Below are positions 46,083 through 57,913 of a stretch of DNA of 64,000 bases, piece after piece. Every line of letters starts with the position of its first letter. Position 1 is the first letter of the stretch. The notes beneath the pieces are model-generated. The model did no database searches, was not told the DNA's origin, and saw only the letters and a program-made list of their open reading frames with translations. The position numbers and the translations under genes were made by a program. Source of the DNA: Anastrepha obliqua (Eukaryota; Arthropoda; Insecta; Diptera; Tephritidae); the NCBI RefSeq assembly GCF_027943255.1, contig NC_072892.1:121599792-121663791 (forward strand). Reading direction: 5' to 3'.

Positions 46083-48439
46083 GCGATCGGACAGATTATA
46101 ATTTATTTAACATATTATATATTCATCTATACTGACTCAAATTTTTACTAAAACAGATTAAAAATTACAATTGTTATTAATATTAGTGCAATGACATCAT
46201 AAAAAACTAACGCACCCTGAGGGACACGATACAGCGGTGAAAAATCATCTGCAATCAAAAAACCAAAAAACTTCTTAATCTATACATCAATGGCGATCGT
46301 CGTACGTGGTGGTTTTTTTTTATTTTTTTGTTTTTTTAGGAAATGGTGCAGGTTTGAGAAATAAGTTAGTGTTTTTTACCCTTTTATTGTTTTCGAAATG
46401 CTTGAAAAAATATTAATTTTTGGAATTTAAAAAAACGGCTATGTACGAGTGTAGTCAATACATGTACAAAAAAAAAAAATTAAAATCGGTTCATAAGTCT
46501 TCGAAAAATCGAGGCCACCGTGGTCAGAAAAGTCGCTTTGAAAAAAAACGCGTTTAAAGTTTTCATTGGACGTTGTAACTCACCACTTGCACTTATTGTA
46601 TTGGGTGCAACTTCGTCAATTTTCAAGTTTTTAAGTTCAAATTTTTTTACATATTTTTGTAAGTTGTAAGAAGTTGTCCGGTATGTTAGTAGCCGTAGCA
46701 TCGTCCATATGTTTCCAGACCTAAAAAAAATGTATGCGTGGAAAGCGTTTTCATCAAATAAAGATGTTGCGTATTTTGCAGCCCTTACAAATTCTTCCTT
46801 CAGGGACAGAATTCATAAATTGGAATCTCGTTAGAAGAAATGTATTGGTGTTCAGGGAGACTATATTGAATAATAAAATGTATTTGAAACCATAAAATTG
46901 TGTTTTCCTCATCAAATCGCAAAATTTATTGAACAACCTAGTAAGCTTGCATTTTAAATTTTAAATTTAAAAAAGGGTTTCGAACGTCAGTCTCGTTATT
47001 TAATAATCACACCTCGTATTGTAATTAGACCACAAAACATTGCTGCTAATAACATTCAAAAAAAAAGCTCCAAAAAGCTTAGCTAAGCATTAATGCAGGT
47101 GAACACTTTTGTTTTTGTAAAATGTCGCACATTGAAATAATAGACGCGTTAACATAAAAACGAACCGCAAAAATTAGATATCCACTATCGCTCATTTCCA
47201 CACATACACACATACAAACACATGCCTTGGCATGATATTTGCTAAGAACATTAAAGTGTCAAATCAAATATTTAAACTGGTTTTAACTGCTATAAAACTA
47301 TAAATTTATATGCTTAGATGAAATACAAAAAGTTTTATATTTTACAGGAGGTAGTTAATTTATTGTACAATCCCGTTTTTTTTTTTTTAACAAATAAAAT
47401 TCAAAGCGCATTTGAACGGAAATAGAGTATTTTTTTTTTATTTTCTCAGTATTTATTTTCAATTAAAGTAAATCATTAAATGAATGCGGTAATGCGACAT
47501 CATTTTCATTCTAATTGCGGGGATTTTAATAAAACAATTTTCAAAGTTGAAAAATATCGGTGCATGCTTCATTTAAGTTTTATAATTCATTAAACAAGTT
47601 TATCTGCACTTTGAACCACAACTGTTAAAGTAATTGAATATGTCCAGTATGTGAGTGATTGCACCGTTTTCAGCGCTAATTGAATTATAGCAACAAAAAT
47701 GACATCAGAGTAAGTAAATATTTACATTACTACAAACATTGAGTTAGCATTATGAGAACGGCGCTAGGCGGCAATGACTAGCAGCCAAAAAAAACACGGC
47801 GAGTGACTCACGCCATTAATGTCTGTACGGTGAACTGTTGCTCAGGACTCAATGAATTCGAATCAGCTGTTGAACTGACGTAATTGTAGAGTTTTCCTAC
47901 TCTTCTTCTTTCAATTCGCATTTCCAGTATCTTCCTCATAGGCATTGGTAGACAAATGACAGAGTTAGTGCATTGTACAAAAATGCAAGTAAAAACACTC
48001 TTCTTTTTACGGTTTTTTTGACAGGTACCCGAGGTTTGAGTTTAACAGGCACCTGGCTGGGTAATAGTGAAAGTGCTTGGTCGTTTTTGTATTGGCGGTG
48101 TTGCAAGGCCAAATTAGAATTCTTATGGTAACATCAAAAACAATATAATATCGACAAAACAAAAAAAACAAACAAAATAATATCTTTGACTTGGCAAATT
48201 TATAATAAAAAGTATTTTTAATATAATATGCTTTTCTATTAAGAAATATTTAAATGTCTACGACATTTTTTAGACTTTTTGATACGAATTTCTATGAAAT
48301 TTAATCTATTTTTATGCAACTATGTCACATAAAAGAGGGTTTTGGAATAAGGTGATATCAGCTGTGGACATTTTTTGACGACCAGCTGTGCGTGCTTGTA
48401 CTAATGGACCTATGCAATGGGGTTAGTGAACATTGCAAT
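46083..48439. other. Intronic DNA of the A-B intron
   Basis: AT-rich with several A and T tracts; nothing recognised. Confidence 0.45.
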
Positions 48440-48624
48440 TTTTACCCGAGCGACGACAAGATTTATAATTTTTGCAAATAGTAGCAGTATATAATGCAAA
48501 CAGAGCAATGGAGCGCGTACAGGTCAAACTAAAGATTTCCATCACACGAAATCATGTTTGTTTCTTATTTAATAAAAATGTTATTCCTAACCAAAATTGG
48601 ATGACTAATTTTGCGCCACCTAGT
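48440..48624 (+). mobile_element. Mariner MITE fragment (CAAGGTGG family, right part)
   Basis: It contains AGATTTATAATTTTTGCAAA, GAGCAATGGAGCGCGTACAG and the right end TTGGATGACTAATTTTGCGC followed by CACCTAGTA. The left end is not recognisable. Confidence 0.75.
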
Positions 48625-48694
48625 ATGTATTGTTACTGCTGTACAACATAATGAAAAGATTTTTAATGGTGTGGCCAATATGAGACCGTTAGTC

Positions 48695-48900
48695 GGCTCT
48701 CAGCGAATTTGATGCGGATGGGCTGACGTAGTAGGAAACGAAAAAAATAAGAATGTGTTAGTGGCACACAAAAAAAATTAACACCATGTCACTTCGTTAC
48801 CGTCGAACACCGACTGATTGGACGTGCGTTTGAATATGTGTTTGGACGAGTGTCTGAAATTATAGTGCAGATTTCGGCTGGCGAATCAACCTCCGAATCA
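48695..48900 (+). repeat. Dispersed repeat family, copy 2
   Basis: It starts GACCGTTAGTCGGCTCTCAG and contains CACTTCGTTACCGTCGAACA and GACTGATTGGACGTG, ending near TTTCGGCTGGCGAATC. It is shared with 25385-25510 and with the pair at 61950-62340. Non-coding. Confidence 0.7.
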
Positions 48901-48919
48901 ATAATTTGTATTAAGGCCA

Positions 48920-49650
48920 TAATAGTCTAAGAGCTCATGACCAAAAAACCCAACATATTTTATACTTCTTGACATTTTGTGTGAGATTAGTTTTTTAATA
49001 CTCGAATCGATATCCGGGGGCTGGCTGCTCAATAGCGGTCTTAAATAATATGTTGGGTTTTTTGGTCATGAGCTCTTAGACTATTATGAATCACTATTCA
49101 AAATTCCTAGTAAAAAAGTAGAGCCAGCGCGTGCGACAGACAGTATATAAACGAAATAAACGATATACGCTCACTCTCGCGCGCCCACATTCACGTAAGT
49201 CGGTCTCGCTCGCACTCACAGGAATGAAATTTTCCAAATTTTCCATGTGATGGGACCATCAGAATGGGCTGGCTCTACAGATTTCATCAATTTATTGTAT
49301 TGCCAATGTCGTGTAAAAAAGACAGCCAGTATAAAATATGTTGACTTGTGCTTCCATCAACGCACTTTCAACATGGGCTGGCAGTACTTTGGGACCATGA
49401 GAATGGGCTGGCAACCATCGTTTCATTTTATACAGACCGTAAATGAAATTCTGTTAAAATTTCAAGTGGTATAAAATATGTTGGGAAAATGTTTTTATTA
49501 ACAATTTTAAAAAATAAAAACCCATAATTAGGACCGCTATTGAGCAGCCAGACCGCGGGATATCGATTCTAGTATTAAAAAACTAATCTCACACAAAATT
49601 TCAAGAAGTAATATATAAAATATATTATGTTGGGTTTTTTGGTCATGAGC
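48920..49650. mobile_element. Palindromic MITE complex (GAGCTCATGACC family)
   Basis: An about 170-bp palindrome (48920-49087) has arms TAATAGTCTAAGAGCTCATG and ACCAAAAAACCCAACATA, perfectly mirrored apart from the loop. A second copy in inverse orientation occupies about 49500-49650, sharing both the loop (ATTGAGCAGCCAGACCGCGG / TATCGATTC) and one arm. Between them is another sequence bounded by GTAGAGCCAG (49120) and CTGGCTCTAC (49268), with repeats of GGGACCAT.AGAATGGGCTGG at about 49252 and 49390. Confidence 0.75.
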
Positions 49651-50112
49651 TCTCCGTCTATAAATGCAATGCAGCCAGTCTGTCTAAAGTATTATCCGTT
49701 GGCATTTGACTGATGTGAAAAACGTACCGTGGTGTCTCATTGAAAGTATTGCCGCATAAAAATAAAGGTGTTCTTGTGAAATCAAACATCATATTTCATT
49801 GTGTGGATAGAATTTATGGTAGACGATTATGGTCATGAACTTCGATATAGAGACGCACATTTATTTTTCACGACAACTTTGTTAAACCTAGCCTTTTCTC
49901 GGGCTTTTATGGAAAAGATAAGAATGTGTTTGAATAGACATAATGAATTTAAATTCAATTTATTTATCTTCGTTTCAGCGCGTTACAAAATTGTTCTCCT
50001 TTAAACATTTATCTTTTTCGGCAAAAGCAAAAAGTTGGCAGTTTTTGGGCATTCCGTCATGGCGTATGGCACGCATGTGACGCCTTCTATTCAAATATAT
50101 CAAAATAATCTA

Positions 50113-51077
50113 CAGAGTCCGGCACTCGAAGTGTAACCAAATTCAGACCGCTCGCGCAGCTAAATTGCCAGTCCAGAGTAAACGAGAAAAAAGAAAATTA
50201 GTAATATATTTCAAAAGTAATAGTGTGATTACATTATATTTGGCTGGAAAATCACAACAAGCATTCGTGAGCTCGAACAACTTAAAGTTTCTATTTATCG
50301 CACCGTTACTGGTTACAATGAAACTGGTAACATCGCGACACGTCATGGCGGTGGTCATCAAAAGACTGCAACGTCACGTGAAATGGTTCAAAAATTGAAG
50401 AAGCGACTTGAGCGAAATCCCCGGCGAATTGCCAATCAACTGACGAAAGAACTGAAAATATCTGACTGTAGCATCCTTTGCGTACTGAAAAATTATCTTT
50501 AAGTCAAGAATAACAAGATCCAAAAGGCGCATGATCTCACACCAAAGCAGCAACAAGTCAGACTTGAGAGAGCGAAGAAGTTTTTCAAATTGAACAATTC
50601 GTAAATTTCCAAAACGATAGAGTTTATTGAACCGACCGTTCATATGAGAATTTGAGTCATCGATTGATCACCCTCCACATGTAATGGTTTGGGCCACTGT
50701 AACCGCAGATAGGCGCTCTCCAATCGTTTTTATCCAGCCTGGTGTCAAGGTAAATGCGAAATATTATCGGGAAAGTATTTTGGAGGTTGCTTTGAAGCCG
50801 AGCAAGGTCTGAACTAAAAGATTCACCAGTGTCGAGGCGCTGAAAAAAGTTATTGTCCGCGAGTGGGCCAAAATATCTACAAGTCATATTCGGGCAGCAT
50901 GCGATTCGATTCTCAAGGACATAGTCAAAGCAAATGGTGACCATATCGAACAAAAGTAAATTGATTTTTAATTTTGTATTATTTTCACTCATTTTTTACT
51001 TTGAATTGCATAAAAGTAAATTTCCAAACTAAATTTATGGCCTTCTTAATTGGTTACACTTCGAGTGCCGGACCCTG
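50113..51077 (+). mobile_element. ITm transposon with near-perfect TIRs and decayed transposase
   Basis: 28-bp terminal repeats beginning CAGAGTCCGGCACTCGAAGT and (reversed) CAGGGTCCGGCACTCGAAGT differ at one visible position, with TA on both sides (50111-50112, 51078-51079). The plus strand retains ARHGGGHQKTATSREMVQKL-type N-terminal motifs, PPHVMVWATVTADRRSPIVF, IQPGVKVNAKYYRESILEVA and a C-terminal WAKISTSHIRAACDS. The segment with the second and third catalytic residues is deleted. Confidence 0.85.
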
Positions 51078-51275
51078 TATTATACTGTCAGTCAAATTCG
51101 TTGCCGCAACGGATGCAATGGATCCATTGTGGCCGGTCTATGACTTTCGATACTTTTTAACCTAAGTTCTCATTCTTGTTTACAAAAACGGACATATTCT
51201 TACACTCTCTTCTCTTAGTTCTCTCAAACACCATAGCTACAATAACGTCACGGCAAAATGTGCTAATTTATCTAT

Positions 51276-51660
51276 CGGGTGTTTTCCCTAAGAGCTTGAG
51301 AACTTAAAATGATAATACAAAACAGAAATGTTAATGGAATGACTTTTTTTTTATAATAATCTGGTAGATAATTCCAAGGCATTTATTTTTGAATATGATA
51401 TCCCGCATATGTCCGCCGTGGCTATGAGTTACATGATCCATTCGATCAGTCCAATTTTTGACTACTTTTTCCAATAAATCTGGCATTTGACGTCAATGGA
51501 GGTTTGAATATTGCAATAAATCGTGCTAGATGGCAAGTTGCGGCGTCTTGTAGGGACGTTGATGTTTAGCTCGATAACTCTCGCCATTCACCGCAACGGC
51601 AGTTTCTTCCTCATTTCGAAAGAAATAAAGACTTAAGATTCTTGGTGGTATGACAATAAT
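51276..51660 (-). mobile_element. ITm (DUF4817-type) element, 3' end
   Basis: The terminal sequence CGGGTGTTTTCCCTAAGAGC at 51276 is the left end. The minus strand reads EKVVKNWTDRMDHVTHSHGG and then HMRDIIFKN, the usual C-terminal end of this transposase. Further upstream is FRNEEETAVAVNGESYRAKH. The catalytic segment between these is deleted. Confidence 0.75.
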
Positions 51661-51881
51661 AATCATTGAACAATGAGAACACAACTGTGTACATAAAATG
51701 TAAATATGTAGCCGCACAAATGTTTCCCGTATAAGTAAGCTTCTGCAGAGCGCGTGCGGTTTTCTCTCTCTCCGTTTAAATGCACTCAAATCTTATTCTT
51801 CTTAATGCAGATATCACTCCAAGAAACAAATGATAAATGATAATACTGGACTGCTGTATGAGGCTGTGAAGGTACCATCGG

Positions 51882-52010
51882 TCGATCCTCGGCAGGAAAT
51901 TGCAAATCTTCGAGTGCATTTCTCCCACGAAAAAGTTTCTCATAAAATATCTTCCGTTCAAAATCGGCTTAAAACTGTAGCTCCTGAAAGAAGTCTACGC
52001 GCCAAATATT
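51882..52010 (+). mobile_element. SINE copy 6, partial and diverged
   Basis: Family blocks CCTCGGCAGGAAATTGCAAA, TCTTCGAGTGCATTTCTCCC, ATCTTCCGTTCAAAATCGGC and GTCTACGCGCCAAATATTTA appear in order. The tRNA-like head and the middle of the 3' body are missing. Confidence 0.75.
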
Positions 52011-52132
52011 TATTTATGTATGATATTTATTTTTATTTTTATATAAATTATTAAATTCAGCAGCGCGATTTCCAAGTTTCAATCGAGGCTCTATTGTTAT
52101 AACATGGGTATTTAGACGAAAAAATAATAATG

Positions 52133-52917
52133 CAAGGTGGCGCAAAATTAGTTACTCCATCGGAAAGTTTATAATTTATGGAAATGGCGTCGTACGTCAA
52201 TCATATTTGACACTTATGAGCTAAACAGCTGCAGTATATACATACAGACAAGCAGTGGGGCGCGTAAAGGTCAAAATAAAAATTTCCATCACTCCAAATA
52301 TCTTTTTTAATTTTATTTTAATTTTTTTATTTTATTGTCATGTTTCATTATTAAAGAAAAATGCAAGCGAAAAACATGTCATATATTGATCAATATTTTC
52401 GGTAATCACGCTCCATCAGATACAATTTGATGAAAGAAAAGTGGCCGCTCAAAGGGACGGCAGACATGACAAACTGATTTTGCTGCATGCCAACGCCAGG
52501 CCACACGTTGCTAAATCGGTTCAGAGATATTTAGAGAGACTAAATTGGGAAATCTTGCCCCACCCGCCGTATTCCACAGACTTTGCACTTTCGAATTACC
52601 ATCTGTTCCGATGAATGTAGTCAGACCTTATTGGAGAGCAGTTCACTTCTTACGAGAGCATCGGAAACTGGCTCAATGAATGGATCAAGTCAAAAGAACT
52701 CGAACTTTTCGTCAGAGAAATCCGTATGCTGCCCGAAAGATGGAGTAAAGTTGTAGCTTCCAATGGCACATACTTGACATAATATCATATATTAAAATGT
52801 CTAAATAATCCGTAACTTTGGCTAAGAGAGGAAGAAAACTTATTCCCAACCCCAATATTATATCATATTTAAAGTCATTCGCACTCAAAATTGGATGATT
52901 AATTTTGCCCCACCTTG
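52133..52917 (+). mobile_element. Mariner element (CAAGGTGGCGCAAAATTA family) with transposase remnant
   Basis: The ends CAAGGTGGCGCAAAATTAG and (reversed) CAAGGTGGGGCAAAATTAAT span 785 bp. The interior plus strand encodes DKLILLHANARPHVAKSVQR (position of the second catalytic residue, here Asn where Asp is usual) and LPHPPYSTDFALSNYHLF (third position, also Asn). A C-terminal RWSKVVASNGTYLT follows. It links the non-coding copies at 11298, 32622 and 48440 to a mellifera-like mariner. Confidence 0.87.
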
Positions 52918-53110
52918 GAGAACACTTAAGATATACTGATTTGCTTAAGAGGTTACATACGTGCAGCAGCGCCAAAAATGCGCTAAAAGAAAACCTGTTT
53001 TTAGAAGGGATAACAATGAAAATAAATATAAAAAAATGTTATACATTAATTATTAGTACTTAAACTTTATAAAAAATGTATTTTAATTTTTCTTTAGAAC
53101 AACTTACATG

Positions 53111-54682
53111 CAGTGACCGACAACAGTCTACATACACCCCCATTTCCACTGGATTGAAAGTTCAAAAACTTTACTGAAAAATGTGTTTACACAGTTTTAT
53201 TTGAAAGCTTTTTCTAATCATTATAAACTTAAAAAAATCCATACATTAACATAAAATAGCAAAGCTATGGCAAAAAAAGCTTAAACCAACGTTGACAAAA
53301 GTCTACATACAGTACACAAATATCTTACTCCAGTGTGAAAAACTTTACTTAACTCTTAAGTAATATTGCTTCTTAGTATTTAGTTGGTCCACCATTAGCA
53401 TCAATTACTGCTTGAAGCCGTCGTGGCATCGATGTGACTAAATTTGTTAATACTGTAGAAGTTAAATTGTTTCAGGCTTCTATTAGTCGTTCTTTGAGTA
53501 CTGAAGCACTTGAAATCGTATTTTTTCTAATTTTTCGATCCAAACTTTCCCAGACATGTTCAATAATATTCAAATCTGGGCATTGCGGTGGTGTATTTAA
53601 TTGCATGGTAAAGCAGCCAATCCTTCACAATGTGTGCTGTGTACTTTGTATCCTGTTGAAAGACCCAACCTGGACCAAGCTCCAAATCATCCACCGAAGA
53701 TTTCAGATTGACTTCCAATAGTGATTTGTATTTATAACGATCCATATTACCTTCAATAAATACTAATCTTCTAACCCCAGATGCAGCAACAGCTCCCCAA
53801 ACCATTACATTGCCGCCACCATGCTTCAATGTTGATTCTAAATTCTTCGGACTCAGTGCAGCATTTTTTTCCTCCACACTTTTGCTCTTCCCACGCTACC
53901 GACTATATATAAAACTTCGATTCATCTGTAAACAAAACTTTTTCCCAAAAATCCATCTCCGTTTCCCAGTGTGCTTTGGCGAACTCCAGGCGAAGTTTAC
54001 GGGTGTTTTTCAGAAATAAGAGACTTTTCTCGAGGTGTTCTACTATGAAAGCCGTTTTTGTTCAGAGCTCTTTGAATTATTCTTGGATGAACACACTTGT
54101 TGGATGAGTTAGCTATATTCTCGGCCAATTTTGGAGCAGAAACTTTTGGATTTTTGTCCACTTCTTTTAGAATCAAGCTGACGTCTCCGCGAGATAGTTT
54201 GCTCGGGCGGCCACTGCGCGGCTTATTTCGGTGGAAACACTGGTATGGACTGTTGCACGACTTAAGTTTAAGATTTTTGAAATTTCGCCATATGATTTTT
54301 TTTCTTTCCTATGCTGAATAACTAAATTTCTAACGTCAACTGATATCTCTTTTCGAGGAGCCGTTGTAGATGCTTAAGTATTCATATTGCAACTAAAATC
54401 AATATTAGCAAAGCAACAAACATAAGAAAAGGAAATAGACAAACGGTACTTTACCGTTATCACAACATAGGATATCAGAGTACCAGCTAGGAAACCGCTT
54501 CTGTATGTACACTTTTGTCAACGCTGTTTTTGCGTTTTTTTATCTCACTGTTTTATGTAAGAGAATGGATTTGTTTTAGTTTAGAAAAAGATTTCACATG
54601 AAATTGCATAAACACATTTTTAAGCAAAGTACTTTGTAAACAACGAAAGGGAGGGGTATATGTAGACTTCTGTCGGTCACTG
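53111..54682 (-). mobile_element. Full-length Tc1-like element
   Basis: Inverted ends CAGTGACCGACAACAGTCTA and (reversed) CAGTGACCGACAGAAGTCTA begin with the typical CAGTG of Tc1-like elements. The right flank is TA and the left TG. The span is 1572 bp. The minus strand carries a nearly complete but frameshifted transposase. Confidence 0.9.
53373..54385 (-). pseudogene. Tc1-like transposase, decayed
   Basis: It spans about 338 codons between ATG (54385) and the stop (53373), the usual Tc1 length, but needs at least one frameshift and has an early stop at codon 4. Visible parts are APRKEISVDVRNLVIQHRKE (first helix-turn-helix), GGGNVMVWGAVAASGVRRLV, LELGPGWVFQQDTKYTAHIV (Q-Q-D, second catalytic Asp) and a P-D-L-N-I-I-E-H-V-W block near 53560 with the last catalytic residue. 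It ends MPRRLQAVIDANGGPTKY. Not functional. Confidence 0.88.
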
Positions 54683-54833
54683 TATGTAATTGCTTGATTG
54701 AAGTGAAAGGTAGATAGTGAATTTGACAGAGAATGTAGCTTCACGCTAAACAGCTGGCGATGCTAGGTTAAGTTGAATAGGACGGACAAATTTAGGATCA
54801 ATAAACCTTAGACCATTTTTAGATTCAATATTT

Positions 54834-57330
54834 GAGCCCTTGATTTTGAAAGTCGACTAAGTCAAAATTTTTAAAAATCGAGTTTATCAGCTACTTGTTA
54901 TCTAATCCTAATGAACTAACATAATCTGAAGAGATTAGCAGTATGCCATGAAAATTAACTCGTAAAATTGAGTGTATTTTTTGGTTGTTAAACAAAATAC
55001 GGAAACTGTTCATTTTGATAGTCGACTAAGTCAGTTCGTTGTGAAATTTTGGAAAATAAATAATAATTTTGTAATGCCTTCAGATAACGATTCAGGTATG
55101 ATCAAGTAATCATTTAAATGTAAAAACGTACTATTTATAGTTAATTGTAGCCATTGTACTGCGAAGAAGTTTAAGTAATGCTCCCAAGAAATGGAAACGA
55201 ATAAGAGCAATATCGTCTTCAGATGAATCAACTGATACTGTGAAAGTGAATTCGGAATCCCACAAATGGAAGAAATCAACATGAAATCAAGAAAGAGGAG
55301 CCGAAATCAACTTAATTATGCACAAAATATAAGAAAAATGAAGAGAAATAGTGGAGAGGAATATGAAACAAAAAAGTCTAAGCTTGTGAGTGGTAACTTT
55401 TCGAACATAAAGATTGCCGTTGTTCCAAACAATGTATAAATGCAATTGGATATGTAGATAGGAAAGCAAATTTTGATTTTTTTTGGAAATTAGCAAGTTT
55501 TGAAAAACAGAATTTGTTTCTGCACGGTTTGGTCAATAAAGCAAATACGACCCAGAAATGAAGAAGGATATATAAGAAAATGTAGTTATAAGCATCATAT
55601 AAATTTACGAAATTCAGAAGTTTCCATTTGTAGAACTTTTTTTTTTGATACTTTTAAAATATCTTACGGAAGATTAAACGGTGCCTTAAATGCCAAATCA
55701 CCTGGAATGGATTTACGTGGCAAAATGCTTGGTTCATCTAGAAAAACAGATGAAGATAAAATTAAAGTGGTACGAGAACATATTCTGAGTTTTCCAGCAT
55801 GTGAGAGCCATTACACGAGATCACATCACACTTCAGGTCGAAAGTATTTAAGTGCTGACTTAGATATCCGAAAAATGTATGAGCTGTATGTGAAAAAATG
55901 TGATGAAAATAATATATCACGTGTGAAGGAGTGGACTTACAGGAAAATTTTCAATACGGAGTTCAACGTAAATTTTCATACTCCTCGTAAAGACACTTGC
56001 CAAAAGTGTGATTCACTAAAACTAAAAATAGAAGCATCCAGTAACGAAGACGAGAAGTTGCATCTTATGGAAATTCGTGATTCACATCTTATCAGTGCCG
56101 AACAGGCCAGAAAAAGTTTAACAGATGACATACAAAAAGCAAAAGATAACCCGAGTGAATATTACGGTTTCACATTTGATCTACAGAAAGCACTTGCGTA
56201 TCCCAAACTTTCTGTTTCGGTAGCTTACTATAAGCGCAACATGTATGTATACAATTTGGGGTTTCATAATTTCCACAATGAAAATGCTAAAATGTATGTA
56301 TGGGATGAAACAATCGCTTCAAGAGGATCACAGGAAGTTGCGTCCTGCATCTTAAAGCACATTCAGGACATTACCACTCAAAAGCACGTCATAGCTTACA
56401 GTGATGCCTGCACAGGACAAAATCGTAACATCAATATAGCTTTAGTTTAGTTAAAAATTGTCATCTGATAACAATGTTGAAACTGTTGATCATAAATTTA
56501 TGGTATCCGGCCATTCTTTTTTGCCAAATGATCGCGATTTTGGTATGATAGAAACTAAAATTAAAAAATCGAATTATTTATACATACCTGAGCATTATTA
56601 TAATTTAATAGAAGTATGTAAAAAAAACCCCATTTTTGGTGGTACAAATGGCTCAGAAAAATTTCATTTCGACAAAACAACTAAAAGATTCAACGAGTTA
56701 TAGAAAGAAAAACACCAATGGAGAAGCTGTGTCTTGGCTAAAAATTCAATGGATCAGATTTCTAAAAAATTCTCCATATAAGATGTTTTATAAAACTTCC
56801 TTAGATGACAATTCCGAATTCAAAATATTAGACCTCTCACCTAAAATAGGAAGACCTAAAATATACAAAAATATTGATTTGCCTCCATTGTACACAACTA
56901 TTAGACCAATAACAAAAGAAAAACATAAAGATATGATGGATTTACTACCGTATATCCCACCAATTTTTCACAAACACTTTACTTCCCTAAATATGTATTA
57001 ACAAATAATTTACTTTGTTACAATGAAATGAGTTTGAATAAAATGTTAATTACTAATAAAAATGTTTCCTTGGAATAAGTCATTTATAAAGTCATTCTGT
57101 TAATTTTGAAAGTCGACTAAGTCATTTGCAACCTTTCAAAAGCACATATCCAGTTAAAAATGGTTATAAATTTCACAACCATAATAAATTCTTGTTTGTT
57201 GGCACTACTTTACTGTCGAAAAATCATTTTCCATAGTGCAAAAATATTTTTTAATCCTTTAAAACGCAAAACCCTAATTATCTCGAAACAAGGAAAATAT
57301 GACTTAGTCGACTTTCAAAATCAAGGGCTC
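54834..57330 (+). mobile_element. 2.5-kb DNA transposon with perfect 31-bp TIRs (Sola-like?)
   Basis: The first 31 bases (GAGCCCTTGATTTTGAAAGT...) are exactly the reverse complement of the last 31 (57300-57330). ATTT flanks each side (54830-54833 and 57331-57334), a 4-bp target duplication. The 12-mer GTCGACTAAGTC occurs in both TIRs and again subterminally at about 55020-55031 and 57112-57123. One transposase gene is inside. A 4-bp TSD and this protein type suggest a Sola-like superfamily, but that name is inference from memory. Confidence 0.9.
55409..57001 (+). pseudogene. DDE-type transposase of the 2.5-kb element, frameshifted
   Basis: The N-terminal Cys cluster and Phe/Trp block KDCRCSKQCINAIGYVDRKA and NFDFFWKLASFEKQNLFLHG lie in one frame (about 55409-55530). 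The main frame, 55500-56450 (316 codons), has ESHYTRSHHTSGRKYLSADL, FNVNFHTPRKDTCQKCDSLK (zinc-binding HTPRKDTCxxCD), YGFTFDLQKAL (likely first catalytic Asp), ETIASRGSQEVASCILKHI and IAYSDACTGQNRNINIAL (likely second Asp). Frame changes lead to HKFMVSGHSFLPNDRDFGMI (probable third acidic residue) and, from about 56700, a C-terminus ending FHKHFTSLNMY. At least three lesions break the gene. The residue roles are inferred from conservation I recall in similar insect proteins. Confidence 0.8.
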
Positions 57331-57913
57331 ATTTGATTTGTGATTTTTGAGATACTCAACAAATAATCATTTAGGTACTACATACAAGTATAAAACAAAA
57401 AAAAATATTTTATATTATAATTTAAAAAAAATTTAATACAATAACAACCGATTCGAGCATCTATGAGGTTAAATACTGTAAAAACTGTGCAAAAATTCGA
57501 CACAAGAAAGTGAATAAACAAACAACTATAAAATAATACATACAAATAACTAAACAACAACAGCAAGTCGTTATAATTCTGTCGAGTAATTAAAAAAAGT
57601 TCCACTCATCGTTGACCCAGAGCGATAAGCAAACATTTAACAACAACAAACACAAAAACTTGTCCACAATTTTGTGCAACAGACGCACTTAAAACACATG
57701 TATACGTATGTATTTATGTATGTGTCATATTATATGTATTACGAAAAAAAACTTATAATTTTTTCTCACGTGTCGAGTGTTATGCAGTTTTTTTTGTTTT
57801 TTTGTAATTGCCAATTATAAATTATTATTATTATTAGTTTAAGTACATATATTATTTAAACATATATACATAAATAGGAATTGAGATTTGTAGAAAATTT
57901 GGAAAACAATCAC

